DNA of 52,712 nucleotides from Psychrobacter faecalis. GTDB lineage: Bacteria > Pseudomonadota > Gammaproteobacteria > Pseudomonadales > Moraxellaceae. Positions 8,516 to 18,122 of the stretch are shown here, piece by piece; position 1 is the first letter of the stretch; the number at the start of each line of letters is the position of its first letter. Location: positions 1 to 52,712 of the forward strand of contig NZ_JABAST010000020.1 in the NCBI RefSeq assembly GCF_016107575.1, in the 5' to 3' direction. A program made the translations under genes and the position numbers. The notes under the pieces are model-generated. The model made no database searches, had not been told where the DNA came from, and saw nothing but the letters and a program-made list of their open reading frames with translations.

Positions 8516-8974
8516 ATGAAAATTATCTTAGTACGTCATGGTCAAGCAGAAGATGGGACGCGCCCAGACAGTGCACGGCAGTTGACAGATTTTGGTCAGA
8601 AACAAGCGGCGGAAACGGCAGAATATATTACCACTCATTATCAACCTGATTGTTTTGTTGTGAGCCCTTATAAGCGGGCGCAGCAGACGCTGGCAGAATT
8701 ACAGTTGCGCGCTCCTAACGTGCCCTCACAAATACAAGAGAATATCACGCCATCCGACGATGCCCATCAGGCGCTCATCGATATTGGTAATGTTGAAGCG
8801 GAGTGTCTGGTGGTCGTCTGTCATATGTCTATCGTTGCTCACATCGCAGGCCTGCTAACGGGTGATTATCCTGAATCCTTCTCTTTGGCAGAAGCGCGCG
8901 TGTTTGAGATGGATTTTGTGATGATGGGTATGGCAACCGAGATCGACCGCTTTGTCCCAGAACAACCTTATTAG
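8516..8974 (+). CDS. sixA: Phosphohistidine phosphatase SixA
   Basis: Histidine-phosphatase-superfamily enzyme that in E. coli acts on phosphohistidine in phosphotransfer proteins such as ArcB and the nitrogen PTS. The catalytic motif LVRHGQAE gives His8, and VVCHMSIVAHI carries the second conserved His. The frame is open back to 8453, but the ATG at 8516 starts immediately before the conserved strand KIILVRHG and gives 152 residues, close to E. coli SixA (161), so it was preferred. The gene lies between gpsA and gspL on one strand. Confidence 0.88.
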   Translation: MKIILVRHGQAEDGTRPDSARQLTDFGQKQAAETAEYITTHYQPDCFVVSPYKRAQQTLAELQLRAPNVPSQIQENITPSDDAHQALIDIGNVEAECLVVVCHMSIVAHIAGLLTGDYPESFSLAEARVFEMDFVMMGMATEIDRFVPEQPY

Positions 8975-9094
8975 TATCAATCATACACATGCTCATAAGA
9001 CATTTAAATGCTTGCTAGACCATAGCTTTAATAAATGACAGCTTTAATCAGCAATGACTCTAAACAACAGCTTGGATAATTAAGGACACATTTG

Positions 9095-10387
9095 GTGTTA
9101 CATGTTTGGTTAAGAGCGCAGCACAGTCCTCTAGCGGTCTGGCACGAAGATATAAAACAATGGCAATTGGTCGATGGCTGGCAACAGCTGCATGATATCT
9201 ATGGTAGCTATAAAACCAATAGCCAAAAATCGGTTTGCCTGTATTTCCCATCAAGCCATGTCTTACAAGTAGAGTCTGAGCTAAATACGGCTCAGCTTAA
9301 ACAATTAGGTATGAGCGGTAAGCAGTATTTATTTGAAGAAACTTCTCTGACGCCGGTTGAACAATTAGCCATTCGCCAAATGACTGAAAATACCAGCCAT
9401 CATCTCTATGCTTTGGCTCAAAGCGATATCGAAGCATGGCAGCAAAGCGCTAAGCTTGTTGGCATGAACATCGTAGCGTTATTGCCTGATTTTTTATTAC
9501 TGCCAACGCCAGAAGAGGGCGCAGGTCAGCAACTTGTATTGTACCAAGATAACCACACCATGCTACTGCGCCAATCCTTACATCAAGGCATGGCCGTCAG
9601 TTATCTGCCTTTAATCTTTGAGCGTTTTCCACATTTAAGCGAAGTGCTGCTATTACCAGCTATTGATGACGCCTTTGTAGATTCGAGCCACGCTACTGAT
9701 ATGGTTAATGAGCCTGCGTTCGATGATATTGATTTAACCAAGCATGAAACTACCGTCAAAGTAACTACTCAAACGGCGGCAATGATTGCCGAGCATCAAT
9801 TACTATTAACCACGCTACCAGTTGCTCCTAAACCGCTTGAAATTCCTGAGCGTCATGCGCTGAACTTTTTTATTAAATCGACCGATTCGCAATTATCACC
9901 ATATCTGCGGGTGGCGATGATGGTGGCGCTGTCAGCACTGATATTACAGATGGCGACCGATGGGGTACAATTCTACCAGTATCAGGCGGCAGCAGCAGCG
10001 ACCAAAACTGAGATTGCCACCCAGTACCAGTCTTGGTTTCCTAATGAGCCGCTTAGTACGCGCACGAAATTGCAAGTGCAGTTGCAACCAAAACTGCGTA
10101 GTGATAGCCAAGCGCCTAACGCTCACATAGCGGTATTATCACGTATATCACCGCTGATTAAACAGTCGTCATTACGCGCGCAGGCGTTAGTCATGCAGCC
10201 AACTGCACTTAGCTTTACACTGATTGCACCAGACCGCGGCAGTCTTGATCAATTTACCAATACGCTAGTTGCTCAAGGATTAAATGCTAAGTTGGAACAA
10301 GTGAACGGCAATGAGCAAGGGCAGTTTAGTGGTCAAGTGACCGTTGATGTGGTAGAAAACAATAGTAGCGTTAGCAATAAAGGGTAA
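9095..10387 (+). CDS. gspL: Type II secretion system protein GspL
   Basis: Inner-membrane platform protein that links the GspE ATPase to GspM and the pseudopilus. The N-terminal 240 residues form the cytoplasmic actin-like domain (LHVWLRAQHSPLAVW, then YLFEETSLTPVEQL). A single membrane segment lies near residues 270-285 (LRVAMMVALSALILQMA), followed by a periplasmic ferredoxin-like domain. No ATG is suitably placed: GTG at 9095 lies 8 bp after AAGGA (9082-9086), and TTG at 9092 is the alternative. gspM follows two bases after the stop. No other gsp genes are in the window, so T2SS genes seem dispersed, as is known in related Acinetobacter. Confidence 0.85.
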   Translation: MLHVWLRAQHSPLAVWHEDIKQWQLVDGWQQLHDIYGSYKTNSQKSVCLYFPSSHVLQVESELNTAQLKQLGMSGKQYLFEETSLTPVEQLAIRQMTENTSHHLYALAQSDIEAWQQSAKLVGMNIVALLPDFLLLPTPEEGAGQQLVLYQDNHTMLLRQSLHQGMAVSYLPLIFERFPHLSEVLLLPAIDDAFVDSSHATDMVNEPAFDDIDLTKHETTVKVTTQTAAMIAEHQLLLTTLPVAPKPLEIPERHALNFFIKSTDSQLSPYLRVAMMVALSALILQMATDGVQFYQYQAAAAATKTEIATQYQSWFPNEPLSTRTKLQVQLQPKLRSDSQAPNAHIAVLSRISPLIKQSSLRAQALVMQPTALSFTLIAPDRGSLDQFTNTLVAQGLNAKLEQVNGNEQGQFSGQVTVDVVENNSSVSNKG

Positions 10388-10389
10388 CC

Positions 10390-10953
10390 ATGAAAAGATT
10401 ACAACGCCTTGCCAAACGCAGCACTATGGTGGCTGACCCTAAAAGCAGCGCATTATCAACGCGCATGAGTAGCTATCAAAATATTTTAATGACACGTTGG
10501 CAAACATTGTCTGCGCGTGACCAATTAGCCTTACTGCTATTGTCGGCGTTTTTGCTGTTATTTGTCGGTGGTTATGGCGGCTATAGCGTCCATCAAGCAG
10601 CAAAAGCGAGAAAAAATGAGTATCAAGAGCAGGTTGCTGACTATTTTTGGTTGCGTGCCCAAGCTGGTAATATTGATAGCAATGCGTTAAATGCTACCAA
10701 TTCAGCAGATGGCGCTGAAGCGATGCCGCCGGCTAGCCGTATCAGTGCGCTGTTAAATAACTCAGGGATTGCTGATGCGCAGGTCATTGCAGCAGGCGAT
10801 GCGGTGCAGCTGAGCTTTACCCATCCAAGCCAAGCGGTGGTGAGCGGGGCGCTGGGTAATCTTGAGCAGCAAGGTTGGCAATTTACTCAACTGTCGATGC
10901 AACAAGATTTGGTTACCAAGGCCATTCAAGTACAGGCAACCGTCAGTTCTTAA
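10390..10953 (+). CDS. gspM: Type II secretion system protein GspM
   Basis: Small bitopic inner-membrane protein that pairs with GspL. A cytoplasmic N terminus of about 50 residues leads into WQTLSARDQLALLLLSAFLLLFVGGYGGYSV-like sequence: the WxxLSxRDQ element and adjoining membrane segment typical of GspM. A periplasmic coiled-coil and ferredoxin-like domain follow. The 187 residues fit the family. The N-terminal extension before the conserved element is longer than in E. coli-type GspM; an internal ATG at 10465 (MSSYQNIL) is a possible alternative start. Its near-contiguity with gspL supports translational coupling. Confidence 0.82.
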   Translation: MKRLQRLAKRSTMVADPKSSALSTRMSSYQNILMTRWQTLSARDQLALLLLSAFLLLFVGGYGGYSVHQAAKARKNEYQEQVADYFWLRAQAGNIDSNALNATNSADGAEAMPPASRISALLNNSGIADAQVIAAGDAVQLSFTHPSQAVVSGALGNLEQQGWQFTQLSMQQDLVTKAIQVQATVSS

Positions 10954-11080
10954 TATTTTTAGTCAATTATGTAAGAAAAATATTTAACCACATTAACGCT
11001 TTAAAAATTACCACATTGAAAACCTGATAATTTGCCACAATAAAAATAACTACAGACCACAGAACATAACGAGTGACAGC

Positions 11081-11506
11081 ATGATAAATAATTCTAATAA
11101 TACGATGAGTGATGATAAACGCCGCTCTTTGACGATGTATAACCACATCACCTATTTGCTCTATGTGCTCAGCTATTTTACCGCTGGGCTATTGTGGATT
11201 GTGCCTATCTTTATGAACTATGCCAAACGCCGTGATGCTGACGGTACTTGGCTCGCTACCCATTTTGACTGGCAAATCAAGACGTTTTGGTACAGTATTG
11301 TCCTGTTCGTCATTGGGGTGCTTATTGTCACCTTTGCCTTAGGCGGTTTTGGTGTCAGTATGTTCGCTGAAACCAACAACATTGCCATCGGCTCAGTATT
11401 AATGGCCATTTTAGGTTTTATGGTGATGGGCTTTACTTTTATTTGGCATCTGTACCGTATTGTGCGTGGTTGGATTGCGCTTGCTGATGGCCGCCCAGTG
11501 CCTTAA
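11081..11506 (+). CDS. DUF4870-like small integral membrane protein
   Basis: A 141-residue membrane protein. Three hydrophobic segments are clear: ITYLLYVLSYFTAGLLWIVP, FWYSIVLFVIGVLIVTFAL and a C-terminal one around GSVLMAILGFMVMGFTFIW. The motif FDWQIKTFW between segments one and two and YRIVRGWIALADGRPVP at the end match the DUF4870/COG3671 type of small membrane proteins, whose function is unknown. An internal ATG nine codons in is an alternative start. It stands alone between gspM and pyrD. Confidence 0.75.
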   Translation: MINNSNNTMSDDKRRSLTMYNHITYLLYVLSYFTAGLLWIVPIFMNYAKRRDADGTWLATHFDWQIKTFWYSIVLFVIGVLIVTFALGGFGVSMFAETNNIAIGSVLMAILGFMVMGFTFIWHLYRIVRGWIALADGRPVP

Positions 11507-11649
11507 TCTGAAAATATGAATATCAATAAGTGGTATATGTGAATAAAAATGCTGTCTGATAGGGGTTTCTTTACTAGGTTTAGTCAGTCAATTGACAGTA
11601 TTAACGCTTACTTATTGGCAGGATATGGCGTAATTTTCCTGATGAAACT

Positions 11650-11679
11650 TTGGTCTTATTTCAGTTAAGCTGATATAAT
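11650..11679 (+). promoter_or_regulatory. Likely sigma-70 promoter of pyrD
   Basis: A perfect -10 hexamer TATAAT at 11674-11679 lies 18 bp after TTGGTC (11650-11655), a weak -35 with three consensus bases. The -10 is 66 bp upstream of the pyrD ATG. Confidence 0.5.
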
Positions 11680-11745
11680 CGCAGCGCTTGACCGCATTCG
11701 TTTTTCTCATTCATTATTTCTTTTTAAGCAGGGTCTGTCATTACT

Positions 11746-12780
11746 ATGTCTTACGCCTTACTTCGCCCTTTTTTGTTTAATATGGACCCCGAGCACGCGC
11801 ATGAGATGACCTTATCTTTATTGGATAAAGCTCATAAAGCGCGTGTGTTAGGCTTAGTGTATGGTCAGTCAATGCAGCCAACCGACTGTATGGGCTTGCA
11901 ATTTGCCAATCCTGTTGGGCTTGCCGCCGGTTTGGATAAAAACGGCGATTATATTGATGCATTAGCAGAGTTGGGATTTGGTTTTATCGAAGTAGGTACG
12001 GTCACCCCAAAATCGCAAGTTGGCAATGACAGACCTAGACTATTTAGAATCAAGCAAGCCGATGCCATTATTAACCGCATGGGTTTTAATAATGAAGGCG
12101 TCGACTACCTGATTGAAAACGTCAAGCGCTGTAAATACCAAGGCAATATCGGCATCAATATCGGTAAAAATGCTGCGACTCCGGTTGAAAATGCGGCTGA
12201 TGATTATGTCTATTGCTTAGAGCGTGTCTATCCGCATGCGTCTTATATTACGGTTAATATCTCCTCGCCGAATACCAAAAATTTGCGCGACCTACAAAGC
12301 GGTGAAGCGTTAACCCAATTATTAGATACCATTAAAAATCGCCACAATCAGCTGGCAACCGAGTATGGTTTTTATGTGCCTTTGGTCCTAAAAGTCGCCC
12401 CCGATTTAGAGCCATTACAAGTGGATTACATCTCTAAGCAGTTGCTGGACTTTGAGATTGATGGTTTGATTGCCACCAATACCACGTTGAGCCGCGTAGG
12501 TGTCGAAGATTTGCCCGATGGTGAGCAAGCAGGCGGCTTATCCGGTCGTCCGGTCAGCCACATTAGTACGCAAATTCTACAACAATTCTCTGACCAGTTG
12601 GGTGGTAAGGTCACGTTGATTGGCGTTGGTGGTATCGATAGCGGTGACAAAGCCGTCAAAAAAATTGAAGCAGGTGCAGATTTGGTGCAGCTATATTCAG
12701 GACTTATCTATAAAGGGCCGGGACTGGTACAGTCTTGCATTCAATCTATCGGTGGCTATTACGATGCGATGGAAGGTTAA
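11746..12780 (+). CDS. pyrD: Dihydroorotate dehydrogenase (quinone), class 2
   Basis: Oxidises dihydroorotate to orotate with FMN and membrane quinone, the fourth step of pyrimidine synthesis; a peripheral inner-membrane enzyme. The N-terminal helix region ([20 protein letters not shown]) is the membrane-associating part that marks class 2. [16 protein letters not shown] and [18 protein letters not shown] are FMN-site segments. The catalytic serine lies in [14 protein letters not shown] (near residue 175). [16 protein letters not shown] binds phosphate. The 344 residues compare with 336 in E. coli. Confidence 0.96.
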   Translation: MSYALLRPFLFNMDPEHAHEMTLSLLDKAHKARVLGLVYGQSMQPTDCMGLQFANPVGLAAGLDKNGDYIDALAELGFGFIEVGTVTPKSQVGNDRPRLFRIKQADAIINRMGFNNEGVDYLIENVKRCKYQGNIGINIGKNAATPVENAADDYVYCLERVYPHASYITVNISSPNTKNLRDLQSGEALTQLLDTIKNRHNQLATEYGFYVPLVLKVAPDLEPLQVDYISKQLLDFEIDGLIATNTTLSRVGVEDLPDGEQAGGLSGRPVSHISTQILQQFSDQLGGKVTLIGVGGIDSGDKAVKKIEAGADLVQLYSGLIYKGPGLVQSCIQSIGGYYDAMEG

Positions 12781-12850
12781 GATTGTTAAAACTGCAAGCT
12801 TTTCACCTTCACTGAAGTACACCAAATAAGATGCAAATGAGGCGATAAAC

Positions 12851-13348
12851 ATGAGTGGTTTAGATATTGTAATTGCTGTGGTTGTCCTGATTGGCTTATG
12901 GCGTGGTTTTCAGGTAGGTCTGATTAAGACAGCTGTCGGTTTAGTCGGTTGGTTTATCGCACTTATTGCTGCCACGCGTCTGGCAGGTTCGGTCGCGCCG
13001 CAATTATCAAGTATGGTAGAGAATCCTGTTTTACAAATGGCGCTGGCGTTTTTAGTGATTGTGATTGCTATTTTAGCCATTATGCATCTGGTTGCGTTTG
13101 TGTTTTCTGGCGTACTTAAAACCTTACGTCTTGGCGTCCTTGATAAAATGGCGGGCGGGGTACTTGGCGCGGCAAAAAACGTGCTTATGGTTTTGGTGGT
13201 GCTTAGCGTCAGCGCGCCATTGTTGGTACAAATGCCGCAGTGGGAAACCTCAGTGCTCGCGCCTGAATTACTGCCTTATGCGCCCATGGGTAAAGAGCTG
13301 GTCTCAGATATGTTTGGGATGGCATGGGATCAGGTCAATCAGTCTTAA
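12851..13348 (+). CDS. cvpA: CvpA family membrane protein
   Basis: A 165-residue inner-membrane protein with four hydrophobic segments. It begins with LDIVIAVVVLIGLWRGFQVGLIKT, the signature of the CvpA family (colicin V production in E. coli, also implicated in envelope stress), followed by GWFIALIAATRLAG and a terminal hydrophobic stretch near residues 110-125. It precedes purF by 245 bp on the same strand, the classical cvpA-purF arrangement, though the gap leaves room for a separate purF promoter. Confidence 0.88.
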   Translation: MSGLDIVIAVVVLIGLWRGFQVGLIKTAVGLVGWFIALIAATRLAGSVAPQLSSMVENPVLQMALAFLVIVIAILAIMHLVAFVFSGVLKTLRLGVLDKMAGGVLGAAKNVLMVLVVLSVSAPLLVQMPQWETSVLAPELLPYAPMGKELVSDMFGMAWDQVNQS

Positions 13349-13593
13349 ATTTTATAGATCCAAAGGCATGCTAAGCACTTAAAAAAACTATTCAAGCGTC
13401 TTTAATATTCGTAAAATATACCTCTATTTGTCATCATTAACTTGTCTTATGGATAATTAGCCTTATCTATTGTCCGTAAGACGTTATTCTCAGCAAGATC
13501 ATCAGCTTTGCGGCAAAAGATAGGCAAACATTTAAGACACGCTTATCAGCCGTTATTGTGTTATCAATGTGTGGTACAAAATAGGATACAACT

Positions 13594-15129
13594 ATGTGTG
13601 GAGTCGTTGGGGTCGCAGCTCATGAGCCGGTCAACCAAATTCTTTATGATGCCTTAACCATGTTGCAGCATCGCGGGCAAGATGCGGCAGGTATTGTGAC
13701 TTTACAGGATGGGCGTCTTTATTTACGTAAAGAAAATGGCATGGTACGTGACGTGTTTATGAACCGTCATATGCTAAAACTGGTGGGTAAGTTTGGTATC
13801 GGTCACGTTCGTTACCCGACCGCTGGTACCTCAAGTAGCGCCGAAGCACAGCCTTTTTACGTCAACTCGCCTTATGGTATTACCCTTGCGCACAATGGTA
13901 ACCTAACCAATGCTGAAGGTCTGGCAAAATCTTTGTATCAAGAAGATCGCCGTCATCTCAATACCGATTCAGATTCTGAGGTGTTGCTAAACGTGCTTGC
14001 GCATGAAATGCAAAATATCAATAAAACCCACCCGACGCCTACGGATATCTTTGCAGCAGTGACAGCGGTTTATAGCCGTATTGAAGGCGCTTATGGCGTG
14101 GTTGCCATGATTACGGGTCATGGGTTGCTAGCATTCCGTGATCCAAACGGTATCCGTCCGCTGATTTTTGGTAAGCGTATGGCAGCTAACGGTGGCACAG
14201 AATATATGGTCGCGTCAGAGTCAGTTGCGTTGACAGGTTCAGGCTTTAGCATTGTCCGTGATGTCAAACCAGGCGAAGCGATCTTTATTGATTTGGACCA
14301 TAAACTGCATACGCATCAGTGCGTTGAGCAAAAAGAATACACGCCTTGTATCTTTGAATATGTGTATTTTGCCCGTCCAGATTCTATTATGGATAATATC
14401 TCGGTTTATAAATCACGCCTACGTATGGGTGAAAAACTGGCTGATAAAATCCTTGCTGAATGGGGTGAGGACCATGATATCGATGTGGTTATTCCTATCC
14501 CTGATACCTCGCGTACTTCAGCGATGGAGCTGGCGCTAAAAATGAATGTCAAATACCGTGAAGGGTTTATGAAAAACCGCTATATCGGTCGTACCTTTAT
14601 CATGCCAGGTCAGCAGCAACGTAAAAAATCCGTGCGTCAAAAGTTAAGCGCCGTACCGCTTGAATTTAAGGGCAAAAACGTCCTCTTGGTTGATGACTCA
14701 ATCGTTCGCGGTACGACGTGTCATGAAATTATCCAAATGGCACGTGATGCTGGTGCCCGTAAGGTATTTTTTGCCAGTGCTGCACCGCCGGTTAAATATC
14801 CAAACGTTTACGGTATCGATATGCCAGTGCGTAGCGAGCTGATTGCTTCAGGTCATAGCGTTGAAGAGGTACGTGAGATTATCGGTGCCGACCGCTTGAT
14901 TTTCCAAGATTTGGACGATTTGATTGAAGCAGTAAAAGATACCAAGCATAGCAAGGTTGAAGGCTTTGATTGCGCGGTATTTAATGGCTGCTACATCACT
15001 GGGCAAATCAATGAAGCGTATCTCGATCATCTACAAGAGCAACGTAACGACACCGCCAAAACAGGCAAAAAAGGCGTGCAAATCGTTGCTGATACCCCAG
15101 TCGATATGATGGGCGTAGAAGAGTTATAA
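13594..15129 (+). CDS. purF: Amidophosphoribosyltransferase
   Basis: Transfers the amide nitrogen of glutamine to PRPP, the first committed step of purine synthesis; cytoplasmic. The protein begins MCGVVGV: removal of Met exposes the N-terminal nucleophile Cys of the class II glutaminase domain, which fixes the start. [20 protein letters not shown] and HNGNLTN are glutaminase motifs. The phosphoribosyltransferase domain carries the PRPP loop [13 protein letters not shown] near residue 363. The 511 residues fit the family (E. coli 505). A strong terminator at 15161 ends the transcript. Confidence 0.97.
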   Translation: MCGVVGVAAHEPVNQILYDALTMLQHRGQDAAGIVTLQDGRLYLRKENGMVRDVFMNRHMLKLVGKFGIGHVRYPTAGTSSSAEAQPFYVNSPYGITLAHNGNLTNAEGLAKSLYQEDRRHLNTDSDSEVLLNVLAHEMQNINKTHPTPTDIFAAVTAVYSRIEGAYGVVAMITGHGLLAFRDPNGIRPLIFGKRMAANGGTEYMVASESVALTGSGFSIVRDVKPGEAIFIDLDHKLHTHQCVEQKEYTPCIFEYVYFARPDSIMDNISVYKSRLRMGEKLADKILAEWGEDHDIDVVIPIPDTSRTSAMELALKMNVKYREGFMKNRYIGRTFIMPGQQQRKKSVRQKLSAVPLEFKGKNVLLVDDSIVRGTTCHEIIQMARDAGARKVFFASAAPPVKYPNVYGIDMPVRSELIASGHSVEEVREIIGADRLIFQDLDDLIEAVKDTKHSKVEGFDCAVFNGCYITGQINEAYLDHLQEQRNDTAKTGKKGVQIVADTPVDMMGVEEL

Positions 15130-15160
15130 TAGAATAAGTAACTCAAAAATGGTAGTAAGT

Positions 15161-15198
15161 AAAAAGGCTGGATTCGTAAAGATTCCAGCCTTTTTTAT
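15161..15198 (+). terminator. Factor-independent terminator after purF
   Basis: AAAAAGGCTGGA and TTCCAGCCTTTTTT flank a short loop, giving a GC-rich stem and T-run 31 bp after the purF stop. The A-run on the other side could let it work from the minus strand as well. Confidence 0.85.
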
Positions 15199-15254
15199 TA
15201 GCACAAATAAACGTAGTCAGTATGAAATAAAATGATGAATAAACAGCCATAGGT

Positions 15255-15316
15255 GGCTGGTATAAATTTTCCTTGCTTACTGTTATCACAGAGGTTACGA
15301 AAAATTCATCCCAGCC
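15255..15316 (+). repeat. Structured repeat, copy B
   Basis: Stem GGCTGG-TATAAATTTT (15255-15270) pairs with AAAATTCATC-CCAGCC (15301-15316) with two mismatches. The loop holds CCTTGCTTACTGT-TATC-ACAG and AGAGGTTACGA. Relative to copy A the outer stem has changed on both sides (GCTGTT/AACAGC to GGCTGG/CCAGCC), so pairing is kept. An additional outer pair ACAGC (15243-15247) / GCTGT (15318-15322) precedes a T-run. It lies between the purF terminator and azlD. Confidence 0.75.
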
Positions 15317-15365
15317 GCGCTGTATCTTTTTTAGGGTCAATATACGCTATACACTAAATTTTTAA

Positions 15366-15737
15366 TCAGCCTAAAAAACGCGTAAATAACCACAAAAAGC
15401 CATTAATCGCCGCGATACCGACGATCATGCTGACCAGCAATTGACGACTAAGATGATAGATAAGTAGCACCAATAATAACGCGCCAATTTGTGCCATAAA
15501 TAAATGTACTTCGGCACTATTTAAGCCAGCTTGGAAGCCAGCATCGCCTGACAAACCTTGATAAGAAAGGCTGGTTAAAATAAGTAATACCATCACTGAC
15601 AGCGGCAAGCTTTCATTTAAGCGATGTAGCCACGGCGTATCTAGCAGCTTCTTAGGTATTAAAGCGGGCAGGGCACGGGTAATAAAGGTCACGGCTGCCA
15701 TCGCCAGTGTGGCAAGAATCAAATAACTACTGCTCAT
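15366..15737 (-). CDS. azlD: Branched-chain amino acid exporter subunit AzlD
   Basis: Small partner of AzlC in the LIV-E family of branched-chain amino acid exporters. About 123 residues with four hydrophobic segments. It starts SSSYLILATLAMAAVTFITR and contains ALPALIPKKLLD and LNESLPLSVMVLLILTSL, typical of the AzlD domain. The frame is open upstream, but ATG at 15737 has AAGGAGG seven bases ahead and starts at the conserved N terminus, so it was chosen. It overlaps the azlC stop by 11 bp, implying translational coupling. Confidence 0.88.
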   Translation of the reverse strand: MSSSYLILATLAMAAVTFITRALPALIPKKLLDTPWLHRLNESLPLSVMVLLILTSLSYQGLSGDAGFQAGLNSAEVHLFMAQIGALLLVLLIYHLSRQLLVSMIVGIAAINGFLWLFTRFLG

Positions 15738-16458
15738 TGCTGCCTCCTTGCACACTGCGCTGTAACCAAAAACCACGCGCTAAAATCAGCAGCATACAAA
15801 TCGTAATCGCTACTAATAACAACCAATTACTGGTAAAGAACGAGGCAATCACTAAAGCAATGACGGCAATACCAATGGGGAAATAGCGTTTAATACTTTG
15901 GAATTGCTCATAAGCCAAAATGGCAAACAGACACACCAAGGCAAAATCTAAATGCGGTACCAAGTCACTGAGCGCGCTGCCAATCATCACGCCAATAGCG
16001 CTAGCAAGTACCCACCAGCTTTGATTAAACAGACTGATAGGCAAAATCAAGCGCGCTCTTGACTCAGGAGGTAAACTGGTCATCACTGAAAACGTCTCAT
16101 CAGTAAGGGCAAATAAACAGTAGGTTTTCGCTATTTTATTTTTTGGCAAATACTGCAATAACGGCATACCATAAAAGACGTGACGCAAGTTAATGGCGGC
16201 AATGTTGGTAGCAATATTTCCAATAGGTAGCCCAGCACTTAGCATCGGTAAACACGCATATTGCGCCGCGCCTGCATATAAGACTACACTTAGCATAATA
16301 GTCCCCCACACTGGTACACCGGCTACTTGTGCGAGCACGCCAAAGGCGATGCCTGCTGGCAGATAACCCATGGCCACTGGCAAGCTTTTTTTAAAGCCTT
16401 CTGCCCATTCGTAATGATAAGCTTGATTTTGATTAATCTCATTTGATTGAGTAGTCAC
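15727..16458 (-). CDS. azlC: Branched-chain amino acid exporter subunit AzlC
   Basis: Large subunit of the AzlCD exporter (YgaZ in E. coli). 243 residues with several membrane helices. The opening EWAEGFKKSLPVAMGYLPAGIAFGVLAQ and then YAGAAQYACLPMLSAG and NLRHVFYGMPL are conserved features of the family. FALTDETFSVM matches the conserved acidic loop. Its end overlaps azlD. Substrates inferred from the family are leucine, isoleucine, valine or methionine. Confidence 0.9.
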   Translation of the reverse strand: MTTQSNEINQNQAYHYEWAEGFKKSLPVAMGYLPAGIAFGVLAQVAGVPVWGTIMLSVVLYAGAAQYACLPMLSAGLPIGNIATNIAAINLRHVFYGMPLLQYLPKNKIAKTYCLFALTDETFSVMTSLPPESRARLILPISLFNQSWWVLASAIGVMIGSALSDLVPHLDFALVCLFAILAYEQFQSIKRYFPIGIAVIALVIASFFTSNWLLLVAITICMLLILARGFWLQRSVQGGSNEQ

Positions 16459-16548
16459 GTAATATCCTAATTTTTCTTACTTTTATGTATCGTTTATTAT
16501 CTCTTTTGTGTTTATTAAACGCCTCATGTTAGCTAATTACTTTAATGG

Positions 16549-17943
16549 TCAAGCTTCAGGCTGCAATTTTTCATAGCTGCCTGTTTGATGGGCACGGTAT
16601 AAAAACCCACCAAGAATCATCAATCTTAATAATAATAAGCACCAAACGCTAAGCCAAATACCGGTCATATCCCATTGCTGGTAGAGTAGCCAACTTAAAG
16701 GGAAAAAGATAAGCGCCAATATCAGCGCGGCATTACGAATGACGCTACCAGCCGTTAAACCAAAGAATATTCCATCGAGCCAATAAGCGCCAACGCCAAC
16801 CAGTGGCAGTAGTACCGCATAAAGGTGATAGTCATAAGCCAGCGCAAAGACGGGTTCGATATTGGTCATAAAATCCAAATAAGTTGGCATCGCAAGCCAC
16901 CAAATCGTGCTTAGCATCATGGCAAGGCCGTAACTGACCACGCCTGTGCGTTTGACGATAATACGAAAGTGCGGCCAATCGCGTCGTCCAGCTGCTTGTC
17001 CGCTCAAGGTTTCTGCCGATACCGCCACGCCGTCAAGAGCGAAGGCTGAGATGCTTAATACCTGCAATAAAATAGCATTGGCGGCCAAAATAACATCGCC
17101 GCTTTGGGCAGACAGTCGGGTAATCCAAGCAAAGCTTAGGGTTAAAATAAGCGTACGGATAAAAATATCTTTATTTAATGAGAATAGCCTAAGCATCTTA
17201 TCTTTGGTAAAGTGGTCTTTATTGGCATTAAATAACGCGCGCCAAGAGATTTGTAGATGTCGACAGCTGAGCCACAATGCTAAGACTACCCCAAGCCAAA
17301 AGGCAATGGTCGTCCCTAATGCCACCCCAACCAAACCCATTTGCAACACATAAACAAAAAATAAGGTCAGAATAATATTAAGCATGGCGATAAAGCCTTG
17401 CTGATAAAGCATATAGCGGGTTTTGCCTTGACCGGCAAACCAGCCGATAAAGGCAAAATTCATCAGCTCTGCGATAACGCCCCAAAAACGGACGTCCAAA
17501 TAAGTTTTGGCTGCACGACCGCTATCGGGATTGGCAGAAAGCGCTTGCAAGCCAAAATCAATGAGCCAAGGTTTTGCAATAAGTAGCACTGCGCCAATCA
17601 TAAACGCAAGTAACAAAGCCCGCTGCAAAATTGATAGCAGCGGCGATTGCGTTTGTTTATGCGCATCATTATGAGCCAGCTGACCGAGTGCTTGTGCGGA
17701 CAGTCCAGATGACGCGTATTGCAAAAAGTTAAAGCTGACTAATATCAAAGACAGCAGCTGAATAGCCAAACCCATGCCAGCAAGCTTGGCAGTGTCATTC
17801 ATATTACCGACAATAGCTGTATCAATGACGCTTTGTAGTGGCATCGCAAGGTTAGCCAATAATACAGGTAAGGCAATCGCGATGATACGCGCATAGCGAG
17901 TATCAATAGGCGGCATAGCACTTGGCGGCAGGGTAGATGACAT
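16549..17943 (-). CDS. MATE family efflux transporter, DinF-like
   Basis: A 464-residue inner-membrane transporter with about twelve hydrophobic helices in two related halves. The N terminus IIAIALPVLLANLAMPLQSVIDTAIVG is the MATE signature, and LLQVLSISAFALDGVAVSAETLSGQAAG opens the second half as in DinF-type members. It exports cationic compounds in exchange for protons or sodium in characterised relatives; the specific substrate here is unknown. It is in the same direction as azlCD, 90 bp upstream of azlC, without an obvious terminator between. Confidence 0.88.
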   Translation of the reverse strand: MSSTLPPSAMPPIDTRYARIIAIALPVLLANLAMPLQSVIDTAIVGNMNDTAKLAGMGLAIQLLSLILVSFNFLQYASSGLSAQALGQLAHNDAHKQTQSPLLSILQRALLLAFMIGAVLLIAKPWLIDFGLQALSANPDSGRAAKTYLDVRFWGVIAELMNFAFIGWFAGQGKTRYMLYQQGFIAMLNIILTLFFVYVLQMGLVGVALGTTIAFWLGVVLALWLSCRHLQISWRALFNANKDHFTKDKMLRLFSLNKDIFIRTLILTLSFAWITRLSAQSGDVILAANAILLQVLSISAFALDGVAVSAETLSGQAAGRRDWPHFRIIVKRTGVVSYGLAMMLSTIWWLAMPTYLDFMTNIEPVFALAYDYHLYAVLLPLVGVGAYWLDGIFFGLTAGSVIRNAALILALIFFPLSWLLYQQWDMTGIWLSVWCLLLLRLMILGGFLYRAHQTGSYEKLQPEA

Positions 17944-18038
17944 AGCTTAGTCGCTTATATAACCATATAATAAGACAGAAAAGTTTAGTGATGACTTATC
18001 GAATAGTATTAAAAGATGGATAAAAATAGTATAAAGAC

Positions 18039-18065
18039 AAAAGCACCTAGAGTTTAGGTGCTTTT
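18039..18065 (-). terminator. Terminator after secDF
   Basis: ACAAAAGCACCTA pairs with TAGGTGCTTTT around a 4-6 base loop. It lies 58 bp past the secF stop in the minus direction; a short T-run is present on both strands, so it may act in both directions. Confidence 0.75.
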
Positions 18066-18122
18066 ATCGTGATAACGTTTGCTAAACAACTAAAAGTCTA
18101 GTGATTGGCTTTTATACAAGCG

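Noticed and set aside
15143..15340. 65-codon minus-strand frame downstream of purF
   Set aside because: Runs through the purF terminator and repeat copy B; explained by those elements.
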